A stretch of 32,010 nucleotides of DNA from Paenibacillus sp. Root444D2 (GCF_001426375.1 NZ_LMEO01000034.1:1-32010), one strand, 5' to 3'; shown: positions 1 through 8,553, counted from the first letter of the stretch. Numbers and translations are program-made. The notes: a model not told the origin generated them from the sequence alone.

Positions 1-33
1 CTCCACTTTTCCTTTTCTTCCAGTATACAACAA

Positions 34-67
34 ACCCAGTGCCTATGCGCCACTGGGTCTATTTTTA
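34..67 (+). terminator. Intrinsic terminator of an upstream gene outside the window
   Basis: A perfect 8-bp stem (ACCCAGTG at 34-41, CACTGGGT at 51-58) is followed by a T-rich tract. It probably ends a gene lying to the left of the window; nothing recognisable is coded in bases 1-33. Confidence 0.7.
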
Positions 68-91
68 CAGATTCTGTATTCGTTTTGCAGT

Positions 92-115
92 GCTCTCCAA
101 TTGGAGGGCGTTTTT
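92..115 (+). terminator. Second intrinsic terminator-like hairpin
   Basis: GCTCTCC (92-98) pairs with GGAGGGC (103-109) around an AATT loop, with one G-U pair, and five T follow. It lies 25 bases after the first terminator and may be a back-up. Confidence 0.6.
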
Positions 116-196
116 CTTTACCACTAGAATGATCTGCCATTCATAAAGAACATCATCCTAACGAAAGCTATCATTAATGAGGCAATAGGAAAGAAG

Positions 197-406
197 GTGA
201 ATGAGTTGGTTCAGATGTCCCTAGCTACCGATACGATATCTGTCGAGTTGACCATTAAAGAAGCATTCGCTTTAAGCAGTGGCGTGAAATTCGCAGCAGA
301 CCCGAGCATATCGAAGGATGCAAGACGAAAAGTTCTGCGGTCCTTGGATCAAAAGCTGTTTCCAGCCACATCGAATACCATTGATTATCATGCCCTTGAA
401 GTGTAA
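197..406 (+). CDS. Small hypothetical protein (69 aa)
   Basis: A 69-residue reading frame that I do not recognise. It starts with GTG at 197, with AGGA at 187-190 six bases upstream as a plausible ribosome site. The product is soluble-looking, mixed helix and charged, with no membrane segment, Cys pair or signal peptide. It sits alone between the double terminator and the trmB promoter, in the same direction as trmB. The acceptable ribosome site and codon use favour a real gene, but its short length leaves doubt. No function is proposed. Confidence 0.5.
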   Translation: MNELVQMSLATDTISVELTIKEAFALSSGVKFAADPSISKDARRKVLRSLDQKLFPATSNTIDYHALEV

Positions 407-412
407 TTCCCT

Positions 413-441
413 TTGATTTTTTTCCTCGAATCGACTATGAT
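413..441 (+). promoter_or_regulatory. Probable sigma-A promoter for trmB
   Basis: TTGATT (413-418) and TATGAT (436-441) are separated by exactly 17 bases. The site lies just after the small ORF and about 40 bases before trmB, so trmB is probably transcribed on its own. Confidence 0.5.
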
Positions 442-481
442 TTGTATTCGATAGCTTGTACGTGTAGGAGGCAAAAAGTAG

Positions 482-1213
482 ATGCGTTTACGGGGAAGAA
501 AAGGAATTCGAGAAGATATAGAACGTCAGAAGGAACTCGTTGTTTTGAATGCCAAGGAATATAAAGGCAAATGGGCCGAGTTATTTGGTAACAACAACCC
601 GATTCATGCGGAGCTTGGGATGGGTAAAGGGCGCTTCATTAGTGAAATGAGTAAGAAATATCCGAACATTAATTTCATTGGTGTTGATATGTATGACGAA
701 TTGATTCGCAAAGCAAGTGAGAAAGCAAGAAATGCTCATGAAGTTAAGACAGATGATGAGGCGGAGTCTGTGCCAAGCATTCCGAATTTGAAGCTCATGC
801 TTTTCAATATCGAACATATTGAGGAAGCTTTTGCTGAAGGTGAGTTAGAGCGGGTTTATTTGAATTTCAGTGATCCATGGCCAAAGAAAAAGCATGCGCG
901 TAGACGTTTAACGCATCCGGGCTTTGTTCAGAAATATCAGCAAATATTAAATGCGAACGGCGAAATTCACTTGAAAACTGATTCGCAATCGTTGTTCGAA
1001 TTCTCGCTCAATTCTTTTGCAGATATGGGATTGAGAATGCGAAATATTTCATTAAACCTGCATGTGGATGGGATTCATCCTGACCATGTGATGACCGAAT
1101 ACGAAACGAAGTTCGCCGGACAAGGGATGAACATTCATCGCTGTGAAGTAGTTATTGGTGAAAATGTTCTTGCTTCTCATCTAGAGCAGCTGAATAAAGC
1201 TAAATCAGAATAA
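482..1213 (+). CDS. trmB: tRNA (guanine-N7-)-methyltransferase TrmB
   Basis: Uses S-adenosylmethionine to methylate N7 of guanine 46 in the tRNA variable loop; cytosolic. The SAM-binding loop ELGMGKGRF is at residues 44-52, the acidic ribose-binding residue follows near D69, the hallmark FSDPWPKKKHARRRLT is at about 129-144 and TEYETKF at 205-211. AGGAGG at 466-471 supports the ATG start. At 243 aa it is longer than the roughly 213 aa of the B. subtilis protein as I recall it; much of the excess is an acidic insert around residues 84-100 (HEVKTDDEAESVPSI) between the SAM motif and the catalytic part. It has its own promoter and terminator, so it is probably monocistronic. Identification is firm. 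Confidence 0.96.
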   Translation: MRLRGRKGIREDIERQKELVVLNAKEYKGKWAELFGNNNPIHAELGMGKGRFISEMSKKYPNINFIGVDMYDELIRKASEKARNAHEVKTDDEAESVPSIPNLKLMLFNIEHIEEAFAEGELERVYLNFSDPWPKKKHARRRLTHPGFVQKYQQILNANGEIHLKTDSQSLFEFSLNSFADMGLRMRNISLNLHVDGIHPDHVMTEYETKFAGQGMNIHRCEVVIGENVLASHLEQLNKAKSE

Positions 1214-1227
1214 GTTTATACACACCA

Positions 1228-1275
1228 AGGCTAATCTTCCACTGCATAAATTGCGGTAGGAGATTAGCTTTTTTT
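1228..1275 (+). terminator. Terminator of trmB
   Basis: GCTAATCT (1230-1237) pairs with AGATTAGC (1261-1268), and a run of seven T follows. It begins 15 bases after the trmB stop and separates trmB from the convergent operon. Confidence 0.85.
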
Positions 1276-1326
1276 AGTAGATAAGAAAGTATAAGTTTTA
1301 TACTTTTGCTTCGCATCTACCTTGAC

Positions 1327-1362
1327 AAACGCGCTCGTCCCAAAAGGACGATGGAGTCGTTT
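1327..1362 (-). terminator. Weak hairpin at the 3' end of the GT28-PAP2 operon
   Basis: TCGTCC/GGACGA form a 6-bp stem with a second outer pairing AAACG/CGTTT, just past the GT28 stop codon. On the minus strand the following sequence is only slightly T-rich, so termination here is uncertain. Confidence 0.3.
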
Positions 1363-1377
1363 ATCCTTGCACGCGAA

Positions 1378-2508
1378 TCACCCAAGTAATTGCATAATGA
1401 CCTCTGAACAATCAGCTGAGGGAAGATACATTTTCTTTTTATGATAATTAGAAACGCGCTTAGCCTCTACATCCGTGTACCGGCTAGCCAACATCGATAA
1501 CCAGTTCGCAATCGTATCTGCAGATCGGATCGGTTCACCAAAGCCAAGCTGGGTAAAATAGTGAACATTCTCTTCTTCCTGACCCGGTATCGGATCATAG
1601 AACAGCATGGGGATCGACTTTGCAAGCCCTTCTGAGCAGGTCATACCCCCAGGCTTCGTAACGAGCAGATCGGAAGCTTCCATTAGCTTGCCAATTTCTT
1701 GGGTAAATCCAAGTAAATGAATATTGGGATGCTGATAGCGGGCGTCCATCGCCAGCTTGGCCAGAGCTTTCTTATTATTGCCTAAGCAAAATATGAATTG
1801 GATCCGATCTCTCCAAGTTATTAGGTGCTCACTGAGCGAATCGCCTCCGATTAATCCCCAGCCGCCGCCCATAACTAGTACGGTAGGCAGTGATGCCAGC
1901 TGGAATTGCTGTCGAATCTTCGCTTTATCGTGGGCAACTCGAAAGCTTGGATGAACGGGAATTCCTGTGATTTCGACTTGAGCTGCCGTGATACCGCGGC
2001 CCAGCAGTTTATTTTTGACGTCTTCTGTCGAAACCATATATTTATTAACTTCTCTACTGACCCAAGTCCCATGGACATCGTAGTCCGTAATGACCGTGCA
2101 TAGCGGGATGTCTAAGCCAGCTCTTTTCAGTCTAGATACCACAACACTGGGAAAAGGATGTGTGCAGACAATAGCTTGAGGAGCCCACTGCTGGATAATC
2201 GCCGCTGTCTGTGCATAAAAAATGCGATGCAAGGCCAATTGCGTCAAGCGGTTTAGCGATTTTTTATATTGAGAGCGGTACAATCGGCCGTAAAGCTTGG
2301 GCTGAGCGGTTAGCGTCTTTTTGTAAGCATGAATAATCCATGGTGCTATTGTTGGGTGAAGGAATGAACCTAATTCCAAAACACGTGTCTCAATGGTCGA
2401 GCAACGCTGCTCTAAGCTTACGGCAAGTGCATAAGCCGCTTGCGTATGTCCGGCTCCGAAGCCTTCAGAAAGAATGAGAACCCGTTTTTTACCATGCAAG
2501 ACATCCAT
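1378..2508 (-). CDS. GT28 glycosyltransferase, MGDG-synthase / processive diacylglycerol glucosyltransferase (UgtP-like)
   Basis: Probably transfers a hexose from a nucleotide sugar to diacylglycerol at the inner face of the membrane, giving glycolipids that can serve as lipoteichoic-acid anchors. The N-terminal MGDG-synthase domain shows GAGH at residues 18-21 and TDYDVHGTW at 141-149. The GT28 C-terminal domain shows TGIPVHPSF at 181-189, the MGGGWG loop at 213-218 and the nucleotide-sugar motif TKPGGMTCSE at 284-293. Length (376 aa) fits the family. A GGGGGT ribosome site precedes the ATG. The gene follows the PAP2 gene by 4 bases, so the two are co-transcribed; a phosphatidic-acid-type phosphatase could supply its diacylglycerol acceptor. 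The exact sugar and acceptor cannot be read from the sequence. Confidence 0.88.
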   Translation of the reverse strand: MDVLHGKKRVLILSEGFGAGHTQAAYALAVSLEQRCSTIETRVLELGSFLHPTIAPWIIHAYKKTLTAQPKLYGRLYRSQYKKSLNRLTQLALHRIFYAQTAAIIQQWAPQAIVCTHPFPSVVVSRLKRAGLDIPLCTVITDYDVHGTWVSREVNKYMVSTEDVKNKLLGRGITAAQVEITGIPVHPSFRVAHDKAKIRQQFQLASLPTVLVMGGGWGLIGGDSLSEHLITWRDRIQFIFCLGNNKKALAKLAMDARYQHPNIHLLGFTQEIGKLMEASDLLVTKPGGMTCSEGLAKSIPMLFYDPIPGQEEENVHYFTQLGFGEPIRSADTIANWLSMLASRYTDVEAKRVSNYHKKKMYLPSADCSEVIMQLLG

Positions 2509-2512
2509 TCGT

Positions 2513-3040
2513 TTACCCCCAGAATGCTACTGTCACTAGAGAAGCCGTCGTTCCGATTAAACATCCAACGATACAATCGGAAGGATAGTGCAGCCCTAGG
2601 TAGATACGTGATAGACCAACGATTAATGCGAGCGGTATGAGAATAAGGCCAAGTGCAGGTACGGCTGTAACAAAAGGGAAAATGATTGAGAAGATAGCGG
2701 TTGTATGCCCGGAAGGAAAGGAATGATCCGTCAGCGGGTTTTTATAAGTAATGGTTTGAGGGTGTACCAGGTAAGGCCTAAGTCTTGGGTATTTCTTTTT
2801 AATAATAGCAACTGGAATGTGACTGATGGTTAAGGCAAGGAGAGCTTGAATACCTGCTGTACGCAGTGGGCCTTGCCCGAACAATGCAAAGCATAAGGAT
2901 ATCGCAATGGAGGCTGTGGCCCCGCCTAAATGTGTGATTTTATTAAATAAATGATCAAGGAAGAAGTGCTGGATACGTTGATTCACAAAGTGGAATACGC
3001 GTGTTTCATGATGCTGAAGCCAGTGGACGACCCTGCTCAT
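2513..3040 (-). CDS. PAP2 family membrane phosphatase
   Basis: Integral membrane phosphatase of the PAP2 superfamily, acting on phosphatidic acid, phosphatidylglycerol phosphate or undecaprenyl pyrophosphate. The three-part signature is complete: KKKYPRLRP at residues 81-89, PSGH at 109-112, and SR-X5-H-X3-D at 144-155 with nucleophile-side H151 and D155. Hydrophobic stretches lie near 40-58, 62-80, 112-133 and 135-150, with one more at the C-terminus. AGGAGG lies correctly before the ATG. It is first in a two-gene operon with the GT28 enzyme 4 bases downstream, which favours a lipid substrate and hence diacylglycerol supply, but a bacitracin-resistance-type undecaprenyl pyrophosphatase role is possible. 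Confidence 0.9.
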   Translation of the reverse strand: MSRVVHWLQHHETRVFHFVNQRIQHFFLDHLFNKITHLGGATASIAISLCFALFGQGPLRTAGIQALLALTISHIPVAIIKKKYPRLRPYLVHPQTITYKNPLTDHSFPSGHTTAIFSIIFPFVTAVPALGLILIPLALIVGLSRIYLGLHYPSDCIVGCLIGTTASLVTVAFWG

Positions 3041-3213
3041 GAGTAGTAGCCTCCTTCGCTGCTTGCGTTACTTTCATAAGTCTATTGTAAAGGACATTTA
3101 TTAAAGGAAGATTAACGCAGTAATAAATTTTAAGAAATTCAATTTAACGCTCCTCTGATCTCCCGATAACAATCCTGTGCTAGCATGATGTGAAATGAGG
3201 GAATTGAAGGTAA

Positions 3214-4413
3214 ATGTTAAAGGGGCTGATGAGGTTGAGAGTTGCCTTATTTACAGATACATTCCTGCCAGATGTAAATGGAGTTGCCAAGACACTTGGC
3301 AGGTGGACGCGATTTTTGGAATCCAAAGATGTGGCTTGCAAAGTGTTTGCTCCTACTAGTATGACAGAGGGTGACAACGATCCGTTCCGTGTAGAACGTT
3401 TTTACAGTATTCCCTTTTTATTGTATCCAGAATGTCGATTAGCTATCCCAAATCCCCTCAATGTTCGCAAATCCCTCCATGCCTTTCAGCCTACGATTAT
3501 TCATTGCGCAACCCCTTTCAATTTGGGACTTTTTGGCTTGCACCATGCTTGCAAACACAAAACGCCACTAGTTGCGTCCTACCATACTCACTTCGACCAA
3601 TACTTAAGTCATTATAAAATACCTTGGGTGGAGCCTACGCTCTGGAAATACATGCAATGGTTTCACCAAAGCTGTCAGAAGGTGTATGTGCCTTCTAAGT
3701 CTACCTTGCAGCATTTGCATGCCAAAGGGTTAAGTCATTTAGAGATTTGGAGCCGCGGTGTCGATGCGGAACGTTTCCAGCCGATTGTCGACCGAAAGTC
3801 AGTACTCGGGACATATGGTGTAGATCCTGCGAAGTTCGTTATGCTTTATGTCGGGCGTTTAGCCCCTGAGAAGAGTGTAGAGGTCGCACTAGATAGTTTT
3901 ACTGCACTGCCAGCTGCGATCAGAGATGATTGTCATCTCATTATTGCTGGTGACGGACCGTCTGCCGAAGTGCTGCGCGAATGTTATGGAGGGGCATCGG
4001 GAGTTACTTTTACCGGTTTCGTTCAGGGGACACAGCTAGCTGAACTCTATGCGTCTGCAGATGTGTTTCTTTTTCCTTCGGCGACAGAGACTTTCGGCAA
4101 TGTTGTTCTGGAATCAATGGCTTCTGGGACAACGGTGATTGGAGCTGCTGCAGGCGGGGTACAAGATACTATTGAGCATGAAGTGACGGGTTTACTCTGT
4201 CCTTCTGGCGACGTAGCTGCTTTCACACAAGCCATCGTAAGATTGTATGAATCCAAGGAGACTCGGCACAGACTGGCCATTGCAGGCAGGGAGTTTACCC
4301 TGCGTCAATCTTGGGATCACATATTTAATCAATTGTTGACCAGCTATGAAGAAGTAGTCTATAGGACATCTGCCAATCAGTCCCACATGCATGCAAACCG
4401 TATGATCCGTTAA
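3214..4413 (+). CDS. GT4 glycosyltransferase, MgtA-like mannosyl/glucosyltransferase
   Basis: A retaining GT-B transferase of family GT4 that probably adds a sugar to a glycolipid or similar acceptor at the cytoplasmic membrane face. The N-terminal DTFLPDVNGVAKTL (about 15-28) and YHTHFDQYLSHY (123-134) are typical of the MgtA-type diacylglycerol mannosyltransferase subgroup. GRLAPEK (214-220) is the nucleotide-sugar loop, and the EX7E pair is E292 and E300. Length (399 aa) is normal. Two starts are possible: ATG 3214, with GAAGG three bases before it, and ATG 3229, with AAAGGGG three bases before it. It is divergent from the PAP2-GT28 operon, so this neighbourhood looks like a membrane-glycolipid locus. 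The donor sugar is unknown. Confidence 0.88.
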   Translation: MLKGLMRLRVALFTDTFLPDVNGVAKTLGRWTRFLESKDVACKVFAPTSMTEGDNDPFRVERFYSIPFLLYPECRLAIPNPLNVRKSLHAFQPTIIHCATPFNLGLFGLHHACKHKTPLVASYHTHFDQYLSHYKIPWVEPTLWKYMQWFHQSCQKVYVPSKSTLQHLHAKGLSHLEIWSRGVDAERFQPIVDRKSVLGTYGVDPAKFVMLYVGRLAPEKSVEVALDSFTALPAAIRDDCHLIIAGDGPSAEVLRECYGGASGVTFTGFVQGTQLAELYASADVFLFPSATETFGNVVLESMASGTTVIGAAAGGVQDTIEHEVTGLLCPSGDVAAFTQAIVRLYESKETRHRLAIAGREFTLRQSWDHIFNQLLTSYEEVVYRTSANQSHMHANRMIR

Positions 4414-4767
4414 CAGGGGCAGCCACGCAAAAGTTGTCAGGAAGAGCTCAGGTGAATTATAATAAACCCCGTATCACATGGGGGCAGCTTGATCGTGTTC
4501 GTCTAAATGGTGAACTTTTGGTACACAATAAAATGAAAAACGTTGAAAACAGGACATTAACGATCTGATTTCAAGCACATGCTGCATAGTCTGTGCGCGT
4601 TCCGCCCAAATCTCAGAGAATTGGCTTATTTTCGTCATTGTAGACTTTGACAAATGGATGGAAAGAGAGGAAAATCAAGAACGATTAATTCACCTGTACA
4701 TAAAACTGCGCATACGCGTATAAAAAGATAGCTTGTGTGCATAAACAAAAAAGGGGGACTTTGCTTC
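4414..4767 (+). other. 354-base intergenic region with a candidate promoter
   Basis: I see no gene here. A short hairpin with CCCC/GGGG arms near 4467-4485 follows the GT4 gene without a T-tract. TTGACA at 4647-4652 and GAAAAT at 4670-4675 are 17 bases apart and could be the promoter of the following GT2 gene: the -35 is perfect and the -10 is weak. Confidence 0.4.
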
Positions 4768-6003
4768 ATGCTTGACAATATTATGCTTACCTTTCAAATT
4801 GGCTTGGCTTTGGTCGGTGCATATCAGTTGTTTTTAACTTTTTTCGGATGGTACCGTCCTAAAAACAAACAGAAATTCGCTCCACAGAAATCGTTTGCTG
4901 TATTAGTCGCGGCTCATAATGAAGAGCAGGTCGTTGGCGCATTGATCGAGAATCTAAAGGCTTTGGATTACCCCAAAGAGCTTTATGACATCTTCGTAAT
5001 TTGTGATAACTGTACAGACAATACAGCGGATATTGCACGCAGTCATGGTGTTCATGCCATGGAGCGCCATAACCCGAACCTGAGAGGGAAAGGTTACGCG
5101 ATCGAATGGATGCTGAAGGTGCTTTGGAAGCGGGAGCGTCAGTATGACGCTATTGTCATGTTTGATGCAGACAATCTTTCAAGCCCTGATTACTTGATCC
5201 ATATGAACAATGATCTTTGCTCCGGTTCCAGAGTTATTCAAGCTTACTTAGACAGTAAGAACCCTACCGATTCCTGGGTTACTGGTTCCTACGCAATCTC
5301 GTACTACTTTGCAAACCGCTTCTGGCAAATGCCCCGCACAAACTTAGGGCTTGCTAACTACTTGGGCGGCACAGGAATGTGCTTTGAGTCCAAGCTGCTT
5401 AAACAGATTGGATGGGGTGCTACCAGCCTTGTTGAGGATCTTGAGTTCTCCATGCGCTGCATTAAGCTCGGTATCAGGCCGACCTACAACTATGAGGCGA
5501 TTGTTTATGATGAGAAGCCGCTAACGTTTAAAGTATCTGCCAAACAGCGTTTGCGCTGGATGCAAGGACATTTTGATGTGGCCAAGCGTTATTTCTTCCC
5601 CCTATTGTGGCAAGGTATCAAAGAGGGCAGCTGGACGAAGATTGACGCGGCTATCTACTCCGCTAACGTATATAATTTCTTTTTCGGTGCGATTATCTCT
5701 GTGCTGCTTTGGATTAAATCGGTGACTCCGGGTTGGTCAGACACACCTATGCTTGCCGATATCAATCCTATTTTCTTTAACACCGTCAGCATAGCGATTT
5801 ATGTGCTGCTGCCTATTTCCATGTTAGTTGAGAAGGCACCTGGCAAAGTATATAAATATTTAATTCTTTATCCAGTGTTTATGCTTTCATGGTGGCCAAT
5901 TACGTTCTATGCGTTCTTCACGCAAAACAACAAACAATGGAGCCATACGGAGCATACACGTGTGATTCGTCTAGACGAAATGAAAAGTAAACAAGTGAGT
6001 TGA
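4768..6003 (+). CDS. Membrane-associated GT2 family glycosyltransferase
   Basis: An inverting GT2 enzyme of the processive, cellulose-synthase-like or N-acetylglucosaminyltransferase-like type. A membrane helix lies at residues 5-27. The GT-A domain starts with FAVLVAAHNEE (43-53), the metal-binding DxD is D133-A-D135, the second acidic motif is ED at 223-224, and QRLRW at 260-264 is the QxxRW acceptor motif. Further membrane helices lie at about 290-315, 330-352 and 360-385. I place the start at ATG 4768 because GGGGG lies about ten bases before it; an upstream in-frame GTG at 4735 has no ribosome site. The stop codon overlaps the infC -35 box. It stands alone, without the partner genes of a known exopolysaccharide locus, so the product polymer or lipid is unknown. 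Confidence 0.85.
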   Translation: MLDNIMLTFQIGLALVGAYQLFLTFFGWYRPKNKQKFAPQKSFAVLVAAHNEEQVVGALIENLKALDYPKELYDIFVICDNCTDNTADIARSHGVHAMERHNPNLRGKGYAIEWMLKVLWKRERQYDAIVMFDADNLSSPDYLIHMNNDLCSGSRVIQAYLDSKNPTDSWVTGSYAISYYFANRFWQMPRTNLGLANYLGGTGMCFESKLLKQIGWGATSLVEDLEFSMRCIKLGIRPTYNYEAIVYDEKPLTFKVSAKQRLRWMQGHFDVAKRYFFPLLWQGIKEGSWTKIDAAIYSANVYNFFFGAIISVLLWIKSVTPGWSDTPMLADINPIFFNTVSIAIYVLLPISMLVEKAPGKVYKYLILYPVFMLSWWPITFYAFFTQNNKQWSHTEHTRVIRLDEMKSKQVS

Positions 6004-6028
6004 CTTTCTCTGAATGAGATGATATTAT
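6000..6028 (+). promoter_or_regulatory. Sigma-A promoter of the infC-rpmI-rplT operon
   Basis: TTGACT (6000-6005) and TATTAT (6023-6028) are separated by 17 bases. The -35 box overlaps the stop codon of the GT2 gene. A start near 6035 would place the L20-type leader at the very 5' end of the transcript. Confidence 0.75.
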
Positions 6029-6037
6029 ATTTCAAGT

Positions 6038-6172
6038 AAAAGCAGAAGCGCCCGCTTCTCACCTGACCGACACCGTTGGCTGGTTTGAATGAATCGTCAT
6101 GAATGTACAATAGGTTTGCATGAACCTGTTATTGATGAAGATGTGGGCCACTGCGCCCGCATCTTTTTTATA
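6038..6172 (+). ncRNA. Ribosomal protein L20 leader (infC operon autoregulation)
   Basis: A 5' leader of the type that in Bacillus binds free L20 and causes premature termination. AGAAGCG/CGCTTCT form the first hairpin (about 6044-6058). A conserved-looking segment CCTGACCGACACCGTTGGCT follows. The leader ends in GATG-GGGC/GCCC-CATC (6140-6163) with a run of T, an intrinsic terminator lying before infC. The match to the known L20 leader layout is from memory of the family and was not tested with a covariance model. Confidence 0.8.
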
Positions 6173-6214
6173 TTGTTAGAGAGAGCGTTACATACTTTTT
6201 GGAGGTGGAATACT

Positions 6215-6730
6215 ATTAGCAAAGACCATATGATTAATGACGAGATTCGTGTGAAGGAAGTACGCCTGATTGGGGCGGACGGAGAACAACTCGGCATCAC
6301 GCCGATTCGCGAAGCTCTTCAAATCGCACTTGACGCGAATTTGGATTTGGTAAATGTGGCACCGACGGCTAAGCCGCCAGTATGCCGCATTATGGATTAC
6401 GGTAAATTCCGTTATGAAACACAGAAGAAAGAAAAAGAAGCTCGCAAGAACCAGAAAATCGTGGATATCAAAGAAATTCGCTTAAGCGCGACAATCGATG
6501 AGCACGATTTCCAAACGAAGCTTCGTAATGCCGTTAAGTTTCTTGGCGAAGGCGATAAAGTCAAAGCCAGCGTCAGGTTCCGTGGTCGTGAAATAGCGCA
6601 CTCGGAGATTGGCCGTAGAGTGCTTGAACGTTTAGCTACTGAAACAGCTGACATTTCCTCACAGGAGCGCGCTCCTAAGCTTGAGGGAAGAAGCATGATC
6701 ATGATCTTAACGCCGAAAGTCACTACCTAG
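6215..6730 (+). CDS. infC: Translation initiation factor IF-3
   Basis: Binds the 30S subunit, prevents early 50S joining and checks the start codon-initiator tRNA pairing. I place the start at the rare codon ATT 6215: GGAGGT at 6201-6206 is eight bases upstream, and the resulting N-terminus [19 protein letters not shown] matches the usual IF-3 start, with ATT being typical of infC. The N-domain carries [14 protein letters not shown] and [12 protein letters not shown], followed by the lysine-rich linker and a C-domain with [15 protein letters not shown]. Length is 171 aa, normal for Bacillota. The ATT start gives negative autoregulation by IF-3 in E. coli. It is first in the operon with rpmI and rplT, behind an L20-type attenuator. 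Confidence 0.95.
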   Translation: MSKDHMINDEIRVKEVRLIGADGEQLGITPIREALQIALDANLDLVNVAPTAKPPVCRIMDYGKFRYETQKKEKEARKNQKIVDIKEIRLSATIDEHDFQTKLRNAVKFLGEGDKVKASVRFRGREIAHSEIGRRVLERLATETADISSQERAPKLEGRSMIMILTPKVTT

Positions 6731-6762
6731 GCGTTATACTAAATTAGGAGGAACAAAACACC

Positions 6763-6966
6763 ATGCCGAAAATGAAAACACACAGCAGCTTGAAAGGCCG
6801 TTTCAAAATTACTGGCACAGGCAAAGTGATGAGATACAAACAAGGTAAAAACCACTTGCTTTCCGGTAAATCTTCACGTACTAAACGTGTTCTTGCAACA
6901 AACCCAGTTATGGCTCCAGGCGATGTACGTCGTCTGAAACAACAACTTTCTAACATTAAAGGTTAA
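6763..6966 (+). CDS. rpmI: 50S ribosomal protein L35
   Basis: A small basic protein of the large ribosomal subunit (67 aa, normal size). MPKMKTHSSLKGRFKITGTG at the N-terminus and the KSSRTKRVL segment in the middle are diagnostic. TAGGAGG lies about ten bases before the ATG. It lies 32 bases after infC and 40 before rplT, in the conserved infC-rpmI-rplT order, and is co-regulated through the L20-type leader. Confidence 0.98.
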   Translation: MPKMKTHSSLKGRFKITGTGKVMRYKQGKNHLLSGKSSRTKRVLATNPVMAPGDVRRLKQQLSNIKG

Positions 6967-7006
6967 TATTCGAACATTATTTATACATCCCAGGAGGTAG
7001 TTAACA

Positions 7007-7366
7007 ATGGCAAGAGTCAAGGGCGGATTTATTCGCGCTCACCGTCGTAAGAAAATTTTGAAACTAGCAAAAGGTTATTTCGGTTCCAAACATCGCTTAT
7101 TTAAAACAGCTAAAGAACAAGTAATGAAATCTTTAGTGTATGCTTACCGTGACCGTCGTCAAACGAAACGTAACTTCCGCAGACTGTGGATTACACGTAT
7201 CAATGCAGGCGCTCGTCAAAACGGCCTTAGCTACAGCAAATTGATGCACGGCCTGAAATTGGCTGGTATCGAAGTAAACCGCAAAATCTTGGCTGATCTA
7301 GCTGTGAATGATTCCAAAGCGTTCAACGATTTGGCAACAGCTGCAAAAGCAAAAGTAAACGCGTAA
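7007..7366 (+). CDS. rplT: 50S ribosomal protein L20
   Basis: A primary binding protein of 23S rRNA needed for early 50S assembly, and in Bacillus the autogenous repressor that acts on the operon leader. It begins [20 protein letters not shown] and has the conserved basic N-terminal helix, then [20 protein letters not shown] and the C-terminal globular domain. 119 aa, normal. AGGAGGT precedes the ATG. It is last in the operon and is followed by a strong terminator. Confidence 0.98.
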   Translation: MARVKGGFIRAHRRKKILKLAKGYFGSKHRLFKTAKEQVMKSLVYAYRDRRQTKRNFRRLWITRINAGARQNGLSYSKLMHGLKLAGIEVNRKILADLAVNDSKAFNDLATAAKAKVNA

Positions 7367-7376
7367 TTGCGTTCTT

Positions 7377-7412
7377 AGAAGCCTGTTCCCTTTAGGGAGC
7401 AGGCTTCTTTTT
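7377..7412 (+). terminator. Terminator of the infC-rpmI-rplT operon
   Basis: AGAAGCCTG-TCCC pairs with GGGA-CAGGCTTCT around a TTTA loop, and the T run follows the stem. It lies between convergent genes; on the minus strand the downstream sequence is poor in T, so it may serve the germination operon only weakly. Confidence 0.9.
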
Positions 7413-7430
7413 GCATGAAATGGGCGAGGT

Positions 7431-8531
7431 TTAAACGTTGGATCGCGTTTCTGCTCGACGATGTTTACGAAACAGTACAGCCAAGAACATCAACAGTGGA
7501 ATAACGACTTGAAAAACAGGGAAAAACTTTACACTAACATTCAAGCCAAGCCACACGTGATAGGTATAGTTCGGTTCTATAAACGATGTGATAAAAATAA
7601 TAAAACCTACATAGAAAACCCACAGGCGTCTACTTGTTGAACGCGATAATTGGGTACATGCATAAACGGCTCCCCAGTAGAAAGCGGTCATTTTCACAAA
7701 TAAACCCAGAAATAAAAGCAAGGTGACCATGACGTCCAGTCGCTCCAAAATATCACCAACCTGTATTAACTGAACGGCCTGCAAAAAAGGCAAGGTACTA
7801 TTTGCGACAATAGTTGTCCCAAGCACCATCAGGTTTAATATATTCATTAGAATTAAAAAAGCGGAAACGCTGAGATAAGAGAGTATACTGATTCGCTTCA
7901 TCTTTTGCTTTTCAGACATCAGGTGCCATATCATGAAAAAAAGCACCATTTGTCCAAATGGAAACGATAAAATATCCGGGAACGCAGCTTTGATTACGGG
8001 ACGAAGTCCATTATCAAGTATAGGTAATAGGTTGTCTTTGTGGAGGATTCCAGAAATCAGAATCAATAATATCAACGCTCCGTAACTAAGGGAAATGAGC
8101 GGCAACAGGGCCTCATTCACTCTGGAGAATGTTTCGATACCCATGGCAACTGCGTAAGTAGCAAGTAATACAATAACGAGCATCGTAACATATTGGGGAG
8201 TCGAGCTTAGTAGTGTTAAATTCGTTATCTCTCCAAAATCTCGAAGGTTTCTCATGGATTCATAGGCAAAATAAAGGGCAAAGCATCCCCCGATCACAGT
8301 TCCTATTTTGGACCCAAAACATAATTTTAAGAGCCCGATCAGACACTCTTCTGGTGCTATTCGTTGTATGTACAAAAACATGATTAATAAAAGCAAACCC
8401 GCTGCAGCGGCGAACAGCATGGCAAGCCAGGAATCCTGCTTAGCGCCGCTGCCTAAAGCAAATAAGGGTGTACTTCCTATTTCGAAAAGAATGATTGTGA
8501 CGGCTAGTTGGTAATTGCTAATGCGCTCCAT
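7431..8531 (-). CDS. Spore germination protein, GerAB/GerKB-type permease (B subunit)
   Basis: An integral membrane subunit of a Ger-type germinant receptor in the spore inner membrane. This subunit of the amino acid/polyamine/organocation (spore permease) family carries the germinant-binding pocket. The 366-aa protein is almost wholly hydrophobic, with about ten helices, starting ISNYQLAVTIILFEIGSTPLF, the characteristic N-terminus with the broken first helix. GGAGGGGGG precedes the ATG. It is last in the minus-strand operon A-C-B, 22 bases after the C gene. It is only distantly similar to the two B proteins at 21504 and 23716, so the two loci should sense different ligands. The germinant cannot be predicted. 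Confidence 0.9.
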   Translation of the reverse strand: MERISNYQLAVTIILFEIGSTPLFALGSGAKQDSWLAMLFAAAAGLLLLIMFLYIQRIAPEECLIGLLKLCFGSKIGTVIGGCFALYFAYESMRNLRDFGEITNLTLLSSTPQYVTMLVIVLLATYAVAMGIETFSRVNEALLPLISLSYGALILLILISGILHKDNLLPILDNGLRPVIKAAFPDILSFPFGQMVLFFMIWHLMSEKQKMKRISILSYLSVSAFLILMNILNLMVLGTTIVANSTLPFLQAVQLIQVGDILERLDVMVTLLLFLGLFVKMTAFYWGAVYACTQLSRSTSRRLWVFYVGFIIFITSFIEPNYTYHVWLGLNVSVKFFPVFQVVIPLLMFLAVLFRKHRRAETRSNV

Positions 8532-8553
8532 AGTAACCCCCCTCCATAACTTA

